A stretch of 64,000 bases of DNA from Amorphus orientalis (GCF_030814015.1 NZ_JAUSUL010000002.1:806001-870000); one strand, 5' to 3'; shown: positions 19,091 to 28,419, numbered from the stretch's first letter. Notes: generated from the letters alone by a model not told the origin. Made by a program: numbers and translations.

Positions 19091-20403
19091 TGGACGGCGG
19101 AGGCGGAGCTGCTCTTGGCCGCTGCGGACGCGATCGCGTTGGTGTCCAGGCCACCGCCAGACGCGCCCATGGTGGCGTAGGCCGCCGTAATCCGGGACGC
19201 GATCGGGTCGCTGTCGTCGGCGACAGTCGGTTCGGCGAGGCTGGCCACTTGGGTGGGCTCGGCGAACGCCGCGGGTTTGGAATCCTGGTCAGCGACCGTG
19301 TCTTCCGCCGACGCGAGTTCAACCAGCTGCGCCATCGGATCACCCTGCTGCTCGGCAGGCGCGGTCTGCGAGGGCGCCGGCGCCGCTGCGGGCTGAGATG
19401 CGGCCGGCAGCGTCTCCGGTTCGGAAGCGGCAACGCCCGGCAAGGACTCGGAGGTGTCGCTGGCAACGGCCCGCGGGGCTTCCTGTCGGACGGGAGCCGG
19501 GTTCGCCGGCTTCGAGGACGACGCAATCGGCGGCGGGCCGCCCGGGCTCGGGATCGGACGGTTCGGGCGCGGGTTGTCGCGGTAGTAGGCGATCAGAGCG
19601 CCGGTTGCGGAACTCGGCGGTTCCGCGTGCTTGCGCTGTTCGAGCCGTGCACCGGTGCGTTTCGGCTTGGTCTGCTTGGAGGCCAGCAGCACGCCCCGTT
19701 CCGGAGCGCTCTTCACCGGCGCGGTGCGGGCGGGTGCCTTGTTGCCGGACGCGGGATCCTGGTAGCTGGCAAGCAGGAAGTCCTCGTCCTTGCCGTCGAG
19801 GCGGGCCGGCCCGACATACTGGACCTTCACCTTGGCGACGCCATCGTTGCGGAAGGCAAGAACGTCGGCCGCCCGGTGCGACAAATCGATGATGCGGCTG
19901 GAGTGGAACGGGCCGCGATCGTTCACGCGAACGATGATGGACCGGCCGTTCTTGAGATTGGTCACCCGTGCATAGGACGGCAGCGGCATGGTCGTATGCG
20001 CCGCCGTCAGGCTGTTCGCGTCGAACACTTCGCCGTTGGCCGTCAGGCGTCCGTGAAAGGCAGCCCCGTACCAGGAGGCCATTCCGACGGCCTCGTAGTC
20101 CGGATCTTCCTTCGGCTTATACCAGCGGCCGCCGACCTTGTAGGGCTTGCCGACCATCTCGCGGCCGCCACCCTTCGGGATCGGCTTGCCGGATCCGATA
20201 ACGCGCGGGCTGGGCGGCACGCCGTACTTCGGGTCGATCTCGGCCTTCTGGCTGGAGGTCGAGTTGCAGGCGGCGAGGACGGCGCAGCCGGCGACGACCA
20301 CGCAGATCTTGAATAGAGGTGAGGACACCGACACCTTCCGTTTGGCAGTTGCGGCCTTTGAGCCAGAATGAGCGCAGGTTGTCCACGATTGATTTGCCGT
20401 CAT
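19087..20403 (-). CDS. rlpA: Septal ring lytic transglycosylase RlpA-like lipoprotein
   Basis: Cell-wall protein with a lipoprotein signal (VVVAGCAVLAACNS; lipobox LAAC) and a double-psi beta-barrel domain with the RlpA signature GMASWYGAAFHGRLTANGE and RVNDRGPFHSSRIIDLSHRA. The C-terminal 200 residues are Pro/Ala/Ser-rich and no SPOR domain is recognisable, so septal targeting through denuded glycan is not supported. From the ATG at 20403 the lipobox Cys would be residue 46. A GTG at 20328, preceded by GGAAG, gives a normal-length signal peptide and is the more likely start. The TGA overlaps the tmk ATG. Confidence 0.88.
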   Translation of the reverse strand: MTANQSWTTCAHSGSKAATAKRKVSVSSPLFKICVVVAGCAVLAACNSTSSQKAEIDPKYGVPPSPRVIGSGKPIPKGGGREMVGKPYKVGGRWYKPKEDPDYEAVGMASWYGAAFHGRLTANGEVFDANSLTAAHTTMPLPSYARVTNLKNGRSIIVRVNDRGPFHSSRIIDLSHRAADVLAFRNDGVAKVKVQYVGPARLDGKDEDFLLASYQDPASGNKAPARTAPVKSAPERGVLLASKQTKPKRTGARLEQRKHAEPPSSATGALIAYYRDNPRPNRPIPSPGGPPPIASSSKPANPAPVRQEAPRAVASDTSESLPGVAASEPETLPAASQPAAAPAPSQTAPAEQQGDPMAQLVELASAEDTVADQDSKPAAFAEPTQVASLAEPTVADDSDPIASRITAAYATMGASGGGLDTNAIASAAAKSSSASAVQ

Positions 20404-20601
20404 GAGCGACCGCCCGTGCGTTTGGATCGTTATTCGTGGTCCTGCGCACGCCGATTGGGCCGCACGCGGTGTGCATTAACCTCTCTCGTCTCAGGTCAGA
20501 ATAGGGCGGCAATGTGACGTGTGCCACAGACCGCGCTCGGGAGAGCTAAGAAGCTCTAAACGCGGTCGCGGAAATCCATCGGATCCGCCGTTGCCGGCGG
20601 G

Positions 20602-20991
20602 CTAGTTTCCGATGCGCGCGCGCCCCGTCAGGCCGTCATCGCGGGTCCAGTAGAGGCGGTCCCCCTCCCCGTCCTTGAGCGTGAAGCAGAACTGTTTGCC
20701 ATCGTACCAGCTGGTCCATTGCTGGCAGAGCTGGTTGCCGGTGATCCACCACTTGCCGGAATCCTCCGGACGCATGTAGCGGCCGAGCCCGAGCGCTTCG
20801 CCTGATCCGTCGACAGTCCCGTTGGCCTGATAGTAGAGCGGGAACTCGCCGCCGAACGGGGTGGCAAGATAGACTCTTTTCCCCGAGATCTGGCTGCGGA
20901 TCTCCGAGCCGGACAGGGTCGCACCCTGGCCAAGCACGATGGTCGGCGCCAGAACGGCGGCCACGATGATCGGAAGGTGTCGGAGCGGCAT
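20602..20991 (-). CDS. Small secreted protein of unknown function
   Basis: 129 residues from the ATG at 20991. An N-terminal signal peptide (LPIIVAAVLAPTIVLGQG) is followed by a compact domain with GKRVYLATPFGGEFPLYYQA and a WWITGNQLCQQWTSWYDG segment; the two cysteines (LCQQW and QFCF) may form a disulfide. It resembles small Rhizobiales periplasmic proteins (DUF995-like pattern), but I cannot assign a family with confidence. The open frame extends 16 codons upstream. It sits alone between the rlpA operon promoter region and tRNA-Ser. Confidence 0.65.
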   Translation of the reverse strand: MPLRHLPIIVAAVLAPTIVLGQGATLSGSEIRSQISGKRVYLATPFGGEFPLYYQANGTVDGSGEALGLGRYMRPEDSGKWWITGNQLCQQWTSWYDGKQFCFTLKDGEGDRLYWTRDDGLTGRARIGN

Positions 20992-21150
20992 TGCGGTTGG
21001 TCCTCCGGTTGCAGGGTCGAACACCGGGTCTACGCGCACGCCCCTCCTCCGGATCCACCGTTCACGGCAAGCTGAACGACCCCCATCCGCTCATCGGCAC
21101 CGGGATTGTCTTGCTGAATCGGGGCGGAGCCCGCTACAGGTGCTCGATAC

Positions 21151-21240
21151 GGAGGAGTGGCCGAGTGGTTGAAGGCACCGGTCTTGAAAACCGGCAGGCG
21201 GGCAACCGTCTCGTGGGTTCGAATCCCACCTCCTCCGCCA
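21151..21240 (+). tRNA. tRNA-Ser (anticodon UGA)
   Basis: 90-nt tRNA with a 7-bp acceptor stem (GGAGGAG at 21151-21157 with CTCCTCC at 21230-21236), a long variable arm typical of class II serine tRNAs, T-loop GGTTCGAATCC and encoded CCA (21238-21240). The anticodon stem is CCGGT/ACCGG around loop CTTGAAA, placing TGA at 21185-21187. Its 3' end is duplicated at 62788-62810 and 62919-62926, so it is the likely insertion point of the accessory block that follows. Confidence 0.97.
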
Positions 21241-21242
21241 TC
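21220..21242 (+). repeat. Left att-like direct repeat (tRNA-Ser 3' end)
   Basis: 23 bp inside and just past the tRNA-Ser 3' end, identical to 62788-62810 and ending in CCTCCGCCATC. Bases on both sides differ between copies. Interpreted as an attL core. Confidence 0.6.
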
Positions 21243-21319
21243 CTTGTTTGCGCGCAGCCGCCACACCAACCCTGCGGGCGAGGCTCCGAGTTCGAACTTC
21301 GTTCGATCCTCTCCGCCAC
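21234..21319 (+). repeat. 86-bp direct repeat, left copy
   Basis: Starts in the tRNA acceptor end and runs into the flank; matches 62919-63004 at 84 of 86 positions (offset 41685). It includes a T-loop-like GAGTTCGAACTT and ends in CCGCCAC, so it looks like a second, decayed tRNA end. Confidence 0.75.
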
Positions 21320-21348
21320 CCCGCTTCCTGGCGGCGTCGGTCTGATAT

Positions 21349-22644
21349 CTATCCCTGATAGCCCAGCAGCCTCGGCAGCCAGAGGACGAAGCCCGGCACG
21401 AAGGTGATGATCACAAGCGCACCGATCAGCGCCAGCAGGAAAGGCAGAATGTCCCGGGAAATCTCCAGTAGCGGCCGCTTGGTGATCGACGAGACGATGA
21501 ACAGAAGCAATCCGTAAGGCGGGGTTATCAGCCCGAGCATCGAATTGACCACCACGATCACGCCGAAATGGACGAGGTCGATGCCGAGTGCCTGCGCTGC
21601 CGGGATGAAGATCGGAACGATGATCAGAAGGATCGCGCCGGCCTCCAATATGCAGCCGAGCAGCAGGAACATGATATTGATCGCGATCAGGAAGCCGGTC
21701 GGCGACAGATCGTATTGACCCAGGAACGCGGCGAGCGCGTCCGGGACGTTCTCCCGGGTCACGACATACTGGAAGGTCAGGGCGCCGGCGATCAGGATGC
21801 CGACCGTTGCCGTCGAACGGGCCGAGCCCAGCAGCGTCGAATAGAACTGGCGCAGGCTCACCGAACGGTAGAGTACCACGGAGATGATGAGCGCGTAGAA
21901 GGCGGCGACGGCGGCCGCCTCGGTCGGCGTGGTGACGCCGCCATAGATTCCGCCCAGCAGGATCACCGGGAGCATGAGCGCGGGGATAGCCTGCAGCGTC
22001 GTGCGCGGCATCTCCCTGAGCGGCGTACCATCGTCCACCGGAAAGCCGCGGCGATGGGCGACGATCGAATTCATCACCATCAGCATGACGCCCATCAGCA
22101 GGCCAGGCGCCAGACCGGCGGCAAACAGGAAGCCGACCGACTGGTCCGACACGAGGGCGTAGAGGACCATCGGGATCGAGGGCGGGATGATGGGGCCGAT
22201 CGTGGCGGAGGCGGCCGTGATCGCGGCGGCATAGGAGGGCGTGTATTTCCCGTCCTTGGTCATCATGTTGATGATGATCTTGCCCATGCCGACGGCATCG
22301 GCCACCGCCGATCCGGACATGCCGGAGAAGATCAGCGACGAGAAGACGTTGACGTGGCCGAGCCCGCCCTTGAAGCGCCCGACCAGCGCCTGGCTGAACC
22401 GCAGCAGGCGGTCGGCGAGCGAGCCCACATTCATGATGTCGGCGGCAAGGATGAACAGCGGGATCGCCAGCAACGTGTAGCTGTGGAAGAGCCCCTGGAG
22501 CAGCGTCTCCGACGCGATCGACGGATCGTATCCCGCGAGGATCAGATAGACCGACGCGCCGCAGATCATGGCGAGCCCGATCGACAGCCCGCCGAAGGCC
22601 AGGAACGCGATGAGAATGATGGAGGCGGTGAACGGATCAATCAT
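21349..22644 (-). CDS. TRAP transporter large permease (DctM type)
   Basis: 431-residue, about 12-helix inner-membrane subunit of a tripartite ATP-independent periplasmic (TRAP) transporter that uses the ion gradient to import an organic acid. Typical family stretches are FSGMSGSAVADAVGMG, AAITAASATIGPIIPPSI and the C-terminal LITPPYGLLLFIVSSI. Its ATG overlaps the end of the small permease gene by 8 bp. It is the last gene of the operon that also encodes shikimate/quinate catabolic enzymes, suggesting quinate, shikimate or dehydroshikimate as substrate (inference). Confidence 0.93.
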   Translation of the reverse strand: MIDPFTASIILIAFLAFGGLSIGLAMICGASVYLILAGYDPSIASETLLQGLFHSYTLLAIPLFILAADIMNVGSLADRLLRFSQALVGRFKGGLGHVNVFSSLIFSGMSGSAVADAVGMGKIIINMMTKDGKYTPSYAAAITAASATIGPIIPPSIPMVLYALVSDQSVGFLFAAGLAPGLLMGVMLMVMNSIVAHRRGFPVDDGTPLREMPRTTLQAIPALMLPVILLGGIYGGVTTPTEAAAVAAFYALIISVVLYRSVSLRQFYSTLLGSARSTATVGILIAGALTFQYVVTRENVPDALAAFLGQYDLSPTGFLIAINIMFLLLGCILEAGAILLIIVPIFIPAAQALGIDLVHFGVIVVVNSMLGLITPPYGLLLFIVSSITKRPLLEISRDILPFLLALIGALVIITFVPGFVLWLPRLLGYQG

Positions 22645-23158
22645 AATCGTGGGTATCCGCGCTCGTCGGCGTGTTGAAGGCCGGTCCGATACCCGAAAGC
22701 CCGCGCCAGACGGTCATCAGGCAGCGAACGATCACCGCGACTGCAAACGGGACATAGATCGCGAAGACGTAGTCGAACGGGATATCCAGGTAGGCCGTCT
22801 TCTCGATCGACATGAAGGTCACGTATTCGTAGACGTGCGGCAGCGTCCACGCGAAGATGCCGGCGCAGATCAGGCCGGTGGCGACGTCGAGAGCGCGTCG
22901 GGCCCATCGCGGCAGCAGTTCGTAGACGATATCCAGGCGGATGACGTCGGACTCTCGGACGACGAACGCGTAGCCGAACAGGATCCCCCACAACCAGGCG
23001 ATCGCAACCCATTCGACGGTCCAGCCGAGCGGCAGGTTCAAGAGATAGCGGAACGCGATCTGAATCAGGAAGCTGACGAACAGGGATCCGAGCAGCAGGG
23101 CCAGGAAGTTTTCCGCTCGACGGCCCAGCCAGTCCACGACGGCGCGGATGGTCCTCAT
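22637..23158 (-). CDS. TRAP transporter small permease (DctQ type)
   Basis: 173 residues with four predicted transmembrane helices and the DctQ pattern NFLALLLGSLFVSFLIQIAF, NLPLGWTVEWVAIAWLWGIL and RESDVIRLDIVYELLP. It pairs with the large permease, with which it overlaps by 8 bp. ATG at 23158 (MRTIRAVVDWLG) is preceded by GGGAGGCGAT; the longer open frame upstream has no membrane character and overlaps the dehydrogenase gene end. Confidence 0.9.
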   Translation of the reverse strand: MRTIRAVVDWLGRRAENFLALLLGSLFVSFLIQIAFRYLLNLPLGWTVEWVAIAWLWGILFGYAFVVRESDVIRLDIVYELLPRWARRALDVATGLICAGIFAWTLPHVYEYVTFMSIEKTAYLDIPFDYVFAIYVPFAVAVIVRCLMTVWRGLSGIGPAFNTPTSADTHDYD

Positions 23159-23198
23159 ATCGCCTCCCAATTCCTTCCCAAGGCCTGTCCCTCCGCCC

Positions 23199-24089
23199 TC
23201 ACGAAAACGAGTCGAATGACGCCCGCATTCGCTCGATGTCCGGCTTGCGGCCGGTAAACAGCTCGAAGGCCCTGACCGCCTGGAAAAGTGCCATACCGGA
23301 TCCCGGCAAGACCGCGCAGCCGAGCCGGCGCGCGGTGGCGAGCAGCTCGGTTTCCAGCGGGAAATAGATGATGTCCGCAACCCAGTGGTCGGGACGGAGG
23401 GCATCCACCGGCACCGGTATGCCAGGATGCGCGTCCATGCCCACCGGAGACGCGTTGACGACCCCGTCCACGGTTGTCATGACATCGGCCGGATCGGACG
23501 CGACTTCGGCCCGGCCCGGCCCGGCATGGTTTTCCAGCGCCGCGACAAGCGCCTGCGCGGTGTCGACCTGAAGGTCGTAGACAAGCAGGCGGCCCACACC
23601 CGCGTCGATCAGCGCATGGGAAACCGCGGCCCCTGCACCGCCGGCGCCGACAAGGAGCACCGTGTCGCGTTTTGCCTCCGGCAAGCCGCGGCGCAGGCTT
23701 TCGCCGAAACCCCAGTAGTCCGTATTGTGCCCGAACCGGCGGCCCTCCCGGAAGACCACCGTGTTCACCGCACCGACGGCCTGGACCGCCGGTGACAGTT
23801 CGTCCATCAGCGAGACCACGGCCCGCTTGTAGGGATAGGTGACGTTGATCCCGTTGAAGCCCTCGGCCTCGAGCAGGTCCAGGATCTCCGCCGCCGTCTC
23901 CGGCAGGCCCTCCTGGTGCGCGTCGAGGATGCGGTATTCGTAGGGCAGACCCAACCCTTCGGCGGCGGCAAGATGCATCCGCGGGGTGCGCGAACGGCCG
24001 ATGTTCCGCCCCAACAGACCGATCAGGATCGGTCGGGTTTGAGCGCCTGAACCGGCGTCTTGTTCTGCCTTCTGGCCCGTCGCTGTCAC
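23199..24089 (-). CDS. Quinate/shikimate dehydrogenase (QsuD-like)
   Basis: 296-residue member of the shikimate dehydrogenase family. The substrate-binding motif reads GRSRTPRMH (32-39), the catalytic Lys is K88 in NVTYPYKR, NTD is at 122-124 and the nucleotide loop VGAGGAGAA at 147-155. The SRTP variant in place of SxSP, and a glycine-loop strand ending in YDLQ (Asp172) rather than an NADP-type NRT motif, match the NAD-dependent catabolic quinate/shikimate dehydrogenase of Corynebacterium more than biosynthetic AroE. It lies among quinate-pathway genes, so a catabolic role is inferred. Confidence 0.85.
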   Translation of the reverse strand: MTATGQKAEQDAGSGAQTRPILIGLLGRNIGRSRTPRMHLAAAEGLGLPYEYRILDAHQEGLPETAAEILDLLEAEGFNGINVTYPYKRAVVSLMDELSPAVQAVGAVNTVVFREGRRFGHNTDYWGFGESLRRGLPEAKRDTVLLVGAGGAGAAVSHALIDAGVGRLLVYDLQVDTAQALVAALENHAGPGRAEVASDPADVMTTVDGVVNASPVGMDAHPGIPVPVDALRPDHWVADIIYFPLETELLATARRLGCAVLPGSGMALFQAVRAFELFTGRKPDIERMRASFDSFS

Positions 24090-24140
24090 GATCCTCTCCC
24101 CGCGGCGATCGATGCCGCCGTCTCGCAGTCCGGTTTCGCC

Positions 24141-25133
24141 TCAGAGCGCGTTGATCCGCTCCAGCATGCCGTCCGGCCAGGAGTCCGACAGGCTGGACTC
24201 CCTGTATTTCTGGTTCGAGTACTTCCGGAACGCTTCGACGTCCGGCGTATAGACCTCGAGCCCCTCCTGCTTGAAGAACTCAACCAGGTCTTCTTCCTGA
24301 TCCAGATATTGCTGGTCGCTCCACTCGAATGCCTTCTGGGCAGCGGCACGCATCCGTTCCTGCTGCTCTTCGGACAGCGACGCGAACAGATCGGCATTGA
24401 TCAGCAGGAGCCCGAAGCCGACATTGTGGCTGGTGAGGACGATCTGGTCGGTGACCTCGTAGAACTTCATCTGCTTGTCGTTGGGAAGCGGATTGTCCTG
24501 CCCGTCGATCACACCGGTCTGAAGGCCGGTATAGACTTCCGTGTACGGCATCGGCACCGGGTTCGCGCCGATGGATTCTCCGAGGAACTGCCAGGATTCG
24601 CCGCCCGGCATCCGCAACTTGATGCCGTTCATGTCTTCCGGCGTCTGGATCTTCTTGTCGCCGCGCAGGTTCACCTGCCGGGTGCCATAATAGGCAGGCG
24701 CCAGAATTTCGACGCCGAGTTCCTCCCGCGCGAGCTGACGGAACTCCTCGCCGATGTCGCTTTCGAAGATTTTGTTGAGATGATCGGCGTCGCGAACCAG
24801 GTAGGCCGCGCTGAGAATGCTGAATTCCGGAACCTGGTTCGCCAGGTCCGAGGGCGGCAGCAGCGCCATATCGAGATTGCCGCGCCGGATGGCGGTGAGT
24901 TCCGACCCCTGCTTCAGGAGCGTTCCGCCGAAATAGGGCTCGAACTCGAACTCGTCGCCGATTTCCTTGGCGAAGATGTCGGTCAGTGCCACCGATCGCG
25001 GCGCATTCGCCTGCGTGACGTCGGCGAAGGTCAGCTTGACCGGGTCCTGCGCCACGGCCCCTCCGGCGAACATCGTCGCCGCCACGAGGGCGGCACCGGC
25101 CGCGGACAGGCCGCGCATCATTTTGAGTTTCAT
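24141..25133 (-). CDS. TRAP transporter solute-binding protein (DctP type), copy 1
   Basis: 330-residue periplasmic receptor with a signal peptide (about residues 1-29, ending GGAVAQ). The conserved DctP core NGIKLRMPGGESWQFLG contains the Arg that binds the substrate carboxylate (Arg174), followed by VYTGLQTGVIDGQDNPLPN. It is closely similar in length and motifs to the second receptor at 28596-29591 and both end in DGML-INA, so the two are likely an internal duplication serving one permease pair. Confidence 0.93.
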   Translation of the reverse strand: MKLKMMRGLSAAGAALVAATMFAGGAVAQDPVKLTFADVTQANAPRSVALTDIFAKEIGDEFEFEPYFGGTLLKQGSELTAIRRGNLDMALLPPSDLANQVPEFSILSAAYLVRDADHLNKIFESDIGEEFRQLAREELGVEILAPAYYGTRQVNLRGDKKIQTPEDMNGIKLRMPGGESWQFLGESIGANPVPMPYTEVYTGLQTGVIDGQDNPLPNDKQMKFYEVTDQIVLTSHNVGFGLLLINADLFASLSEEQQERMRAAAQKAFEWSDQQYLDQEEDLVEFFKQEGLEVYTPDVEAFRKYSNQKYRESSLSDSWPDGMLERINAL

Positions 25134-25152
25134 CGGTTTCCTCCTTGTATTG

Positions 25153-26034
25153 TCAGCCGAAGCGATGCTCGGCCAGTCCCTGTCCCACCCCGTGGATCGC
25201 GAGGACCGAACCGGCGAGAGGTTCGCTCGCCCGCTGCTCCGGCGTCAGGAACTTGGTGGCGCTGGTCACGTACAGGACGTCGAGATCCGGACCGCCGAAG
25301 ACCGGGCAGGTCGGATTGGTGACCGGCAGCGGAATCGTACGATCCACTCCGCCGTCGGGCCGGTAGCGGACGAGCCGGCCACCGGCGAAGAACGCCTGCC
25401 AGAGGCAACCGTCGACATCGACGCAGGCGCCGTCCGGACGCTCCCCGGTGCGCGAATAGTCCGCGAAGACGCGCTGGTTGAAGATTGCCCCGTCGTCGAG
25501 ATCCAGATCGAACGCAAAGCTGAGATGCCGACGCGTATCGGTGACGTAGAGGGTCCGGCCGTCGGGCGAAAACGCGATGCCGTTGGAAACGATGATGCCG
25601 TCCATCTTGATGGCCACCGTCCCGTCCGGGTCCACGCGATAGAGCCGCCCGTGCGGCCGATGGAGTTGGTTGTCCATCGACCCGACCCAGAGCCGGCCGC
25701 GGGCATCGACGCGGCCATCGTTCAGCCGGTTGTCGACACCGGTCTCGACCGTGAGGAATGGCGTGACGTCGCCGGTCTCAGGCGACAGGCGGACAAGCGA
25801 CAGATCCGTTGCCACCAGGCGGTCTCCGCCGACGGTCGCGGCCTGACTGCCCGCATAGGTGCAGTCCAGCGGGAACACCACATGCGCCCCGGTTTCCGGG
25901 TCGAAGGACTGGAGCTTCGGCTTCTCGATATCGAGCCACCACAGCCGACTGGTCCGCTCGCACCACAGCGGTGTCTCGCCGAGCTGGTCCGCCCCGCGCA
26001 CCACGACTTCGACAGCTTGCTCACGCCGGTTCAT
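25153..26034 (-). CDS. SMP-30/gluconolactonase family protein
   Basis: 293-residue six-bladed beta-propeller lactonase-type protein. Divalent metal ligands of the family are present: E20 in LGETPLW, N105 in RLNDG, N151 in VSNGIAFSPDG and D201 in ERPDGACVD. SMP-30 enzymes hydrolyse sugar lactones; quinate pathways do not normally need one, so the substrate here is open. Its ATG overlaps the stop of the upstream dehydratase gene (ATGA), making coupling and a shared pathway likely. Confidence 0.9.
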   Translation of the reverse strand: MNRREQAVEVVVRGADQLGETPLWCERTSRLWWLDIEKPKLQSFDPETGAHVVFPLDCTYAGSQAATVGGDRLVATDLSLVRLSPETGDVTPFLTVETGVDNRLNDGRVDARGRLWVGSMDNQLHRPHGRLYRVDPDGTVAIKMDGIIVSNGIAFSPDGRTLYVTDTRRHLSFAFDLDLDDGAIFNQRVFADYSRTGERPDGACVDVDGCLWQAFFAGGRLVRYRPDGGVDRTIPLPVTNPTCPVFGGPDLDVLYVTSATKFLTPEQRASEPLAGSVLAIHGVGQGLAEHRFG

Positions 26035-27956
26035 CGGTCGTCTCCGGCGGCGGTCGGCGACGCCATCAGCGCGGCTTCGTTGCGCGGCGCGATCGACCGC
26101 TTCTGGGCGGCGATGCGAAACGGTGCATTGGGCGCGCCGTAGCCCGTGTAGCCGCCGCGCCGCTCGACGATCTCGAAGAAGAACCCTTCGCCGAAGTTGC
26201 GGCTGTAGAGCTGGAAGTATTCGCCGCCCTGCTCGTCGCGGTCGTACAGGATGTTGCGGGCGCGCATCCGGTCGACGATCTCCGGCTCAAGCGCCAGCCG
26301 GGCTTCCAGGTCGTCGTAGTAGTTCGGCGATATTCCCAGCGCTTCGAAGCCCCGAGCAGCCAGCGCGTCGGCCGTCCGGAAAATGTCGGTCGAGGCGAAG
26401 GCGAGATGCTGGACGCTGGACCCGAAGCTCTCGGCGATGAAATGGCCCGCCAGCGTCTTCCGGTTCTCCGCGCCGTTGAGGGTCAGGCGCAAGGCGCCGT
26501 CGTCGCTCTCGATCACCTGGCTGCGCACCAGGCCGCCGGGATCGACCACATCGACCATCGGCAGCTTCCTCGTGCGGAAGATGGAGACGTAGAACAGGAT
26601 CCACGTCAGCATCTCCTCGTAGTTCATCGTCTGGGCGACATGATCGATGGCGACGAGCCCGGCTTCGCCGTCTGCGGTCGCATCCGCGACCCCGAACTCG
26701 ATCTCCCAGACGCGGGAGAGATTGCTGGCATCGTCGACGAAATAGATCAGGCCGCCGCCCACGCCCCGGATCGCCGGGATGGCGAGATCGGACGGACGGC
26801 CTGGCTGTTCGAACGGCGTCGCCCCGAGCGCCCGAGCACGGTCGACCGTTGCGGCGGCGTCGCCGACCTTCAGCCCGATGGCGTAGGCATTGGCGCCGTG
26901 GACCACATAGGAGGCGTGGGCGAGACCTTCCTTCTCCGTATTGACGACGATGTTGATGCCGCCCTGGCGGAACAGCGCCACGTCCTTGTGGCGATGCCGG
27001 GCCGCCTCGTGAAATCCCATCGCCGCGAGCAGGCCGGCCAGTTCCTCCGCCTCCTGGTCGGATGCTGCGAACTCCACGAACTCCACGCCCTTCACCGCCA
27101 CCCGGTCGGGAAGGTCTGGAACCTCGATGGACATTGCCGGCTCGGACCGCTTGACCTGATCCATCAGCGCGACCAGCGAGCGGTGACCATCAATGGCGAT
27201 CGACTTCGGTGATCCGCCGCGGAACTGGTCGTTGAAGATCTCCAGCGACAGCGGACCCGCATATCCGGTCGCAGCAACCGCGCACATGAAATCGGTGACG
27301 GGCAGGTCGCCTTCGCCCGGCATGTTGCGGAAATGCCGGCTCCAGTAGAGCAGGTCCATGTCCATGCGCGGCGCGTCGGCCAGCTGCACGATGGAAATTC
27401 GGTCGCCGGGGATGGCCCGGATGGTCTCGACGTCGATATTTCGTGCCAGGGTGTGGAACGAATCCAGCACGAGCCCGACCGCCGGATGGTCAGCCCGGCG
27501 CACGACTTCCCAGGCATCCCTGTGGTCGTTCACGTGGCGGCCCCAGGCCAGCGCTTCGTACCCGACGCGCAGACCCCGCTTTGCGGCGCGCTCGCCGAGC
27601 TCGGCAAAATCGGCAGCCATCCGGTCGATCCCGCCCAGCGACTGCGTCGATACGTTTGAGCAGATGAGCATCAGGTCCGTCCCGAGCTCCTGCATCACGT
27701 CGAACTTCCGTTCCACCCGATCGAAGGTACGGGCGCGGAGCGGCTCCGGCATACCTTCGAAGTCCCGGAACGGCTGGAACACGGTAATTTCCAGGCCATG
27801 GTCGCGCACCATCGCCCCGACCTCACGCGGCGAGCCGTCGAACGCGAGAAAATCGTTCTCGAAAATCTCGACGCCATCGAAGCCGGCGGCAGAGATTGCG
27901 GCAAGTTTCTCGCGCAGATCGCCGCTGATGGAGACGGTGGCAATGGAGGTCTTCAT
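26031..27956 (-). CDS. 3-dehydroshikimate dehydratase fused to HPPD-like domain
   Basis: 641-residue two-domain protein. The N-terminal TIM barrel (about 1-270, sugar-phosphate isomerase/epimerase-like) carries the metal-site residues in GYEALAWG, VLDSFHT, VQLADAP and LSLEIFNDQFRG, as in QsuB-type dehydroshikimate dehydratases that make protocatechuate. The C-terminal half is a 4-hydroxyphenylpyruvate dioxygenase-like vicinal-oxygen-chelate domain with intact iron ligands (AIDHVAQTMN, VQHLAFAS, FFFEIVERRGG). This fusion is the known bacterial DSD architecture. ATG at 27956 (MKTSIATVSISG) fits the family start. Confidence 0.92.
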   Translation of the reverse strand: MKTSIATVSISGDLREKLAAISAAGFDGVEIFENDFLAFDGSPREVGAMVRDHGLEITVFQPFRDFEGMPEPLRARTFDRVERKFDVMQELGTDLMLICSNVSTQSLGGIDRMAADFAELGERAAKRGLRVGYEALAWGRHVNDHRDAWEVVRRADHPAVGLVLDSFHTLARNIDVETIRAIPGDRISIVQLADAPRMDMDLLYWSRHFRNMPGEGDLPVTDFMCAVAATGYAGPLSLEIFNDQFRGGSPKSIAIDGHRSLVALMDQVKRSEPAMSIEVPDLPDRVAVKGVEFVEFAASDQEAEELAGLLAAMGFHEAARHRHKDVALFRQGGINIVVNTEKEGLAHASYVVHGANAYAIGLKVGDAAATVDRARALGATPFEQPGRPSDLAIPAIRGVGGGLIYFVDDASNLSRVWEIEFGVADATADGEAGLVAIDHVAQTMNYEEMLTWILFYVSIFRTRKLPMVDVVDPGGLVRSQVIESDDGALRLTLNGAENRKTLAGHFIAESFGSSVQHLAFASTDIFRTADALAARGFEALGISPNYYDDLEARLALEPEIVDRMRARNILYDRDEQGGEYFQLYSRNFGEGFFFEIVERRGGYTGYGAPNAPFRIAAQKRSIAPRNEAALMASPTAAGDDR

Positions 27957-27987
27957 GGCCGGCTCTCGATGTTCAAATGCGGGAGTG

Positions 27988-28419
27988 TCACCCGGCCGCA
28001 CGCTCGACGGCCGCCTTGACCGCAACGGCGTAACCGTCGGCGCCGAGGCCGGCGATCACCGCGCTGGCAACCGGGGAGACGAGCGATTTGTGATAGATCG
28101 CTTCGCGGGCGTGGATGTTGGAGATGTGCAGTTCGATGATCGGACCCGGAAACATCTTCAGGGCATCGAGAATGGCGATCGACGTGAACGTGAAGGCCGC
28201 CGGATTGATCACGATGGCGGAGCCGGACTCGATCGCCTCGTGGATCCAGTCGATGATCTCGTATTCCCGGTTCGACTGCCGAAAGACGACCTCGACCTCA
28301 CCCGCCGCTGTCCGGCACATCTGTTCGACCTGCGCCAGCGTGGTGCTGCCGTAGATATCCGGCTCGCGGGTGCCGAGACGGTTCAGGTTCGGGCCGTTGA
28401 GGATAAAAAGCGGCTTCAT
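27988..28419 (-). CDS. aroQ: Type II 3-dehydroquinate dehydratase
   Basis: 143-residue dodecameric-type dehydroquinase converting 3-dehydroquinate to 3-dehydroshikimate. [17 protein letters not shown] near the N-terminus has the catalytic Tyr and Arg, [16 protein letters not shown] the substrate Asn, and [17 protein letters not shown] the general acid His. The usual FRHHS ending of that last motif is IYHKS here. ATG at 28419 is preceded by GGAG; a GTG two codons upstream is too close to it. In this operon the role is probably catabolic (quinate to dehydroshikimate), just upstream of the dehydratase gene. Confidence 0.93.
   Translation of the reverse strand: MKPLFILNGPNLNRLGTREPDIYGSTTLAQVEQMCRTAAGEVEVVFRQSNREYEIIDWIHEAIESGSAIVINPAAFTFTSIAILDALKMFPGPIIELHISNIHAREAIYHKSLVSPVASAVIAGLGADGYAVAVKAAVERAAG

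Noticed and set aside
21030-21319. Minus-strand frames giving peptides such as MAEEVGFEPTRRLPACRF
   Set aside because: These are antisense translations of the tRNA-Ser gene and its flank, a well-known source of false proteins in databases. The tRNA structure fully explains the sequence.
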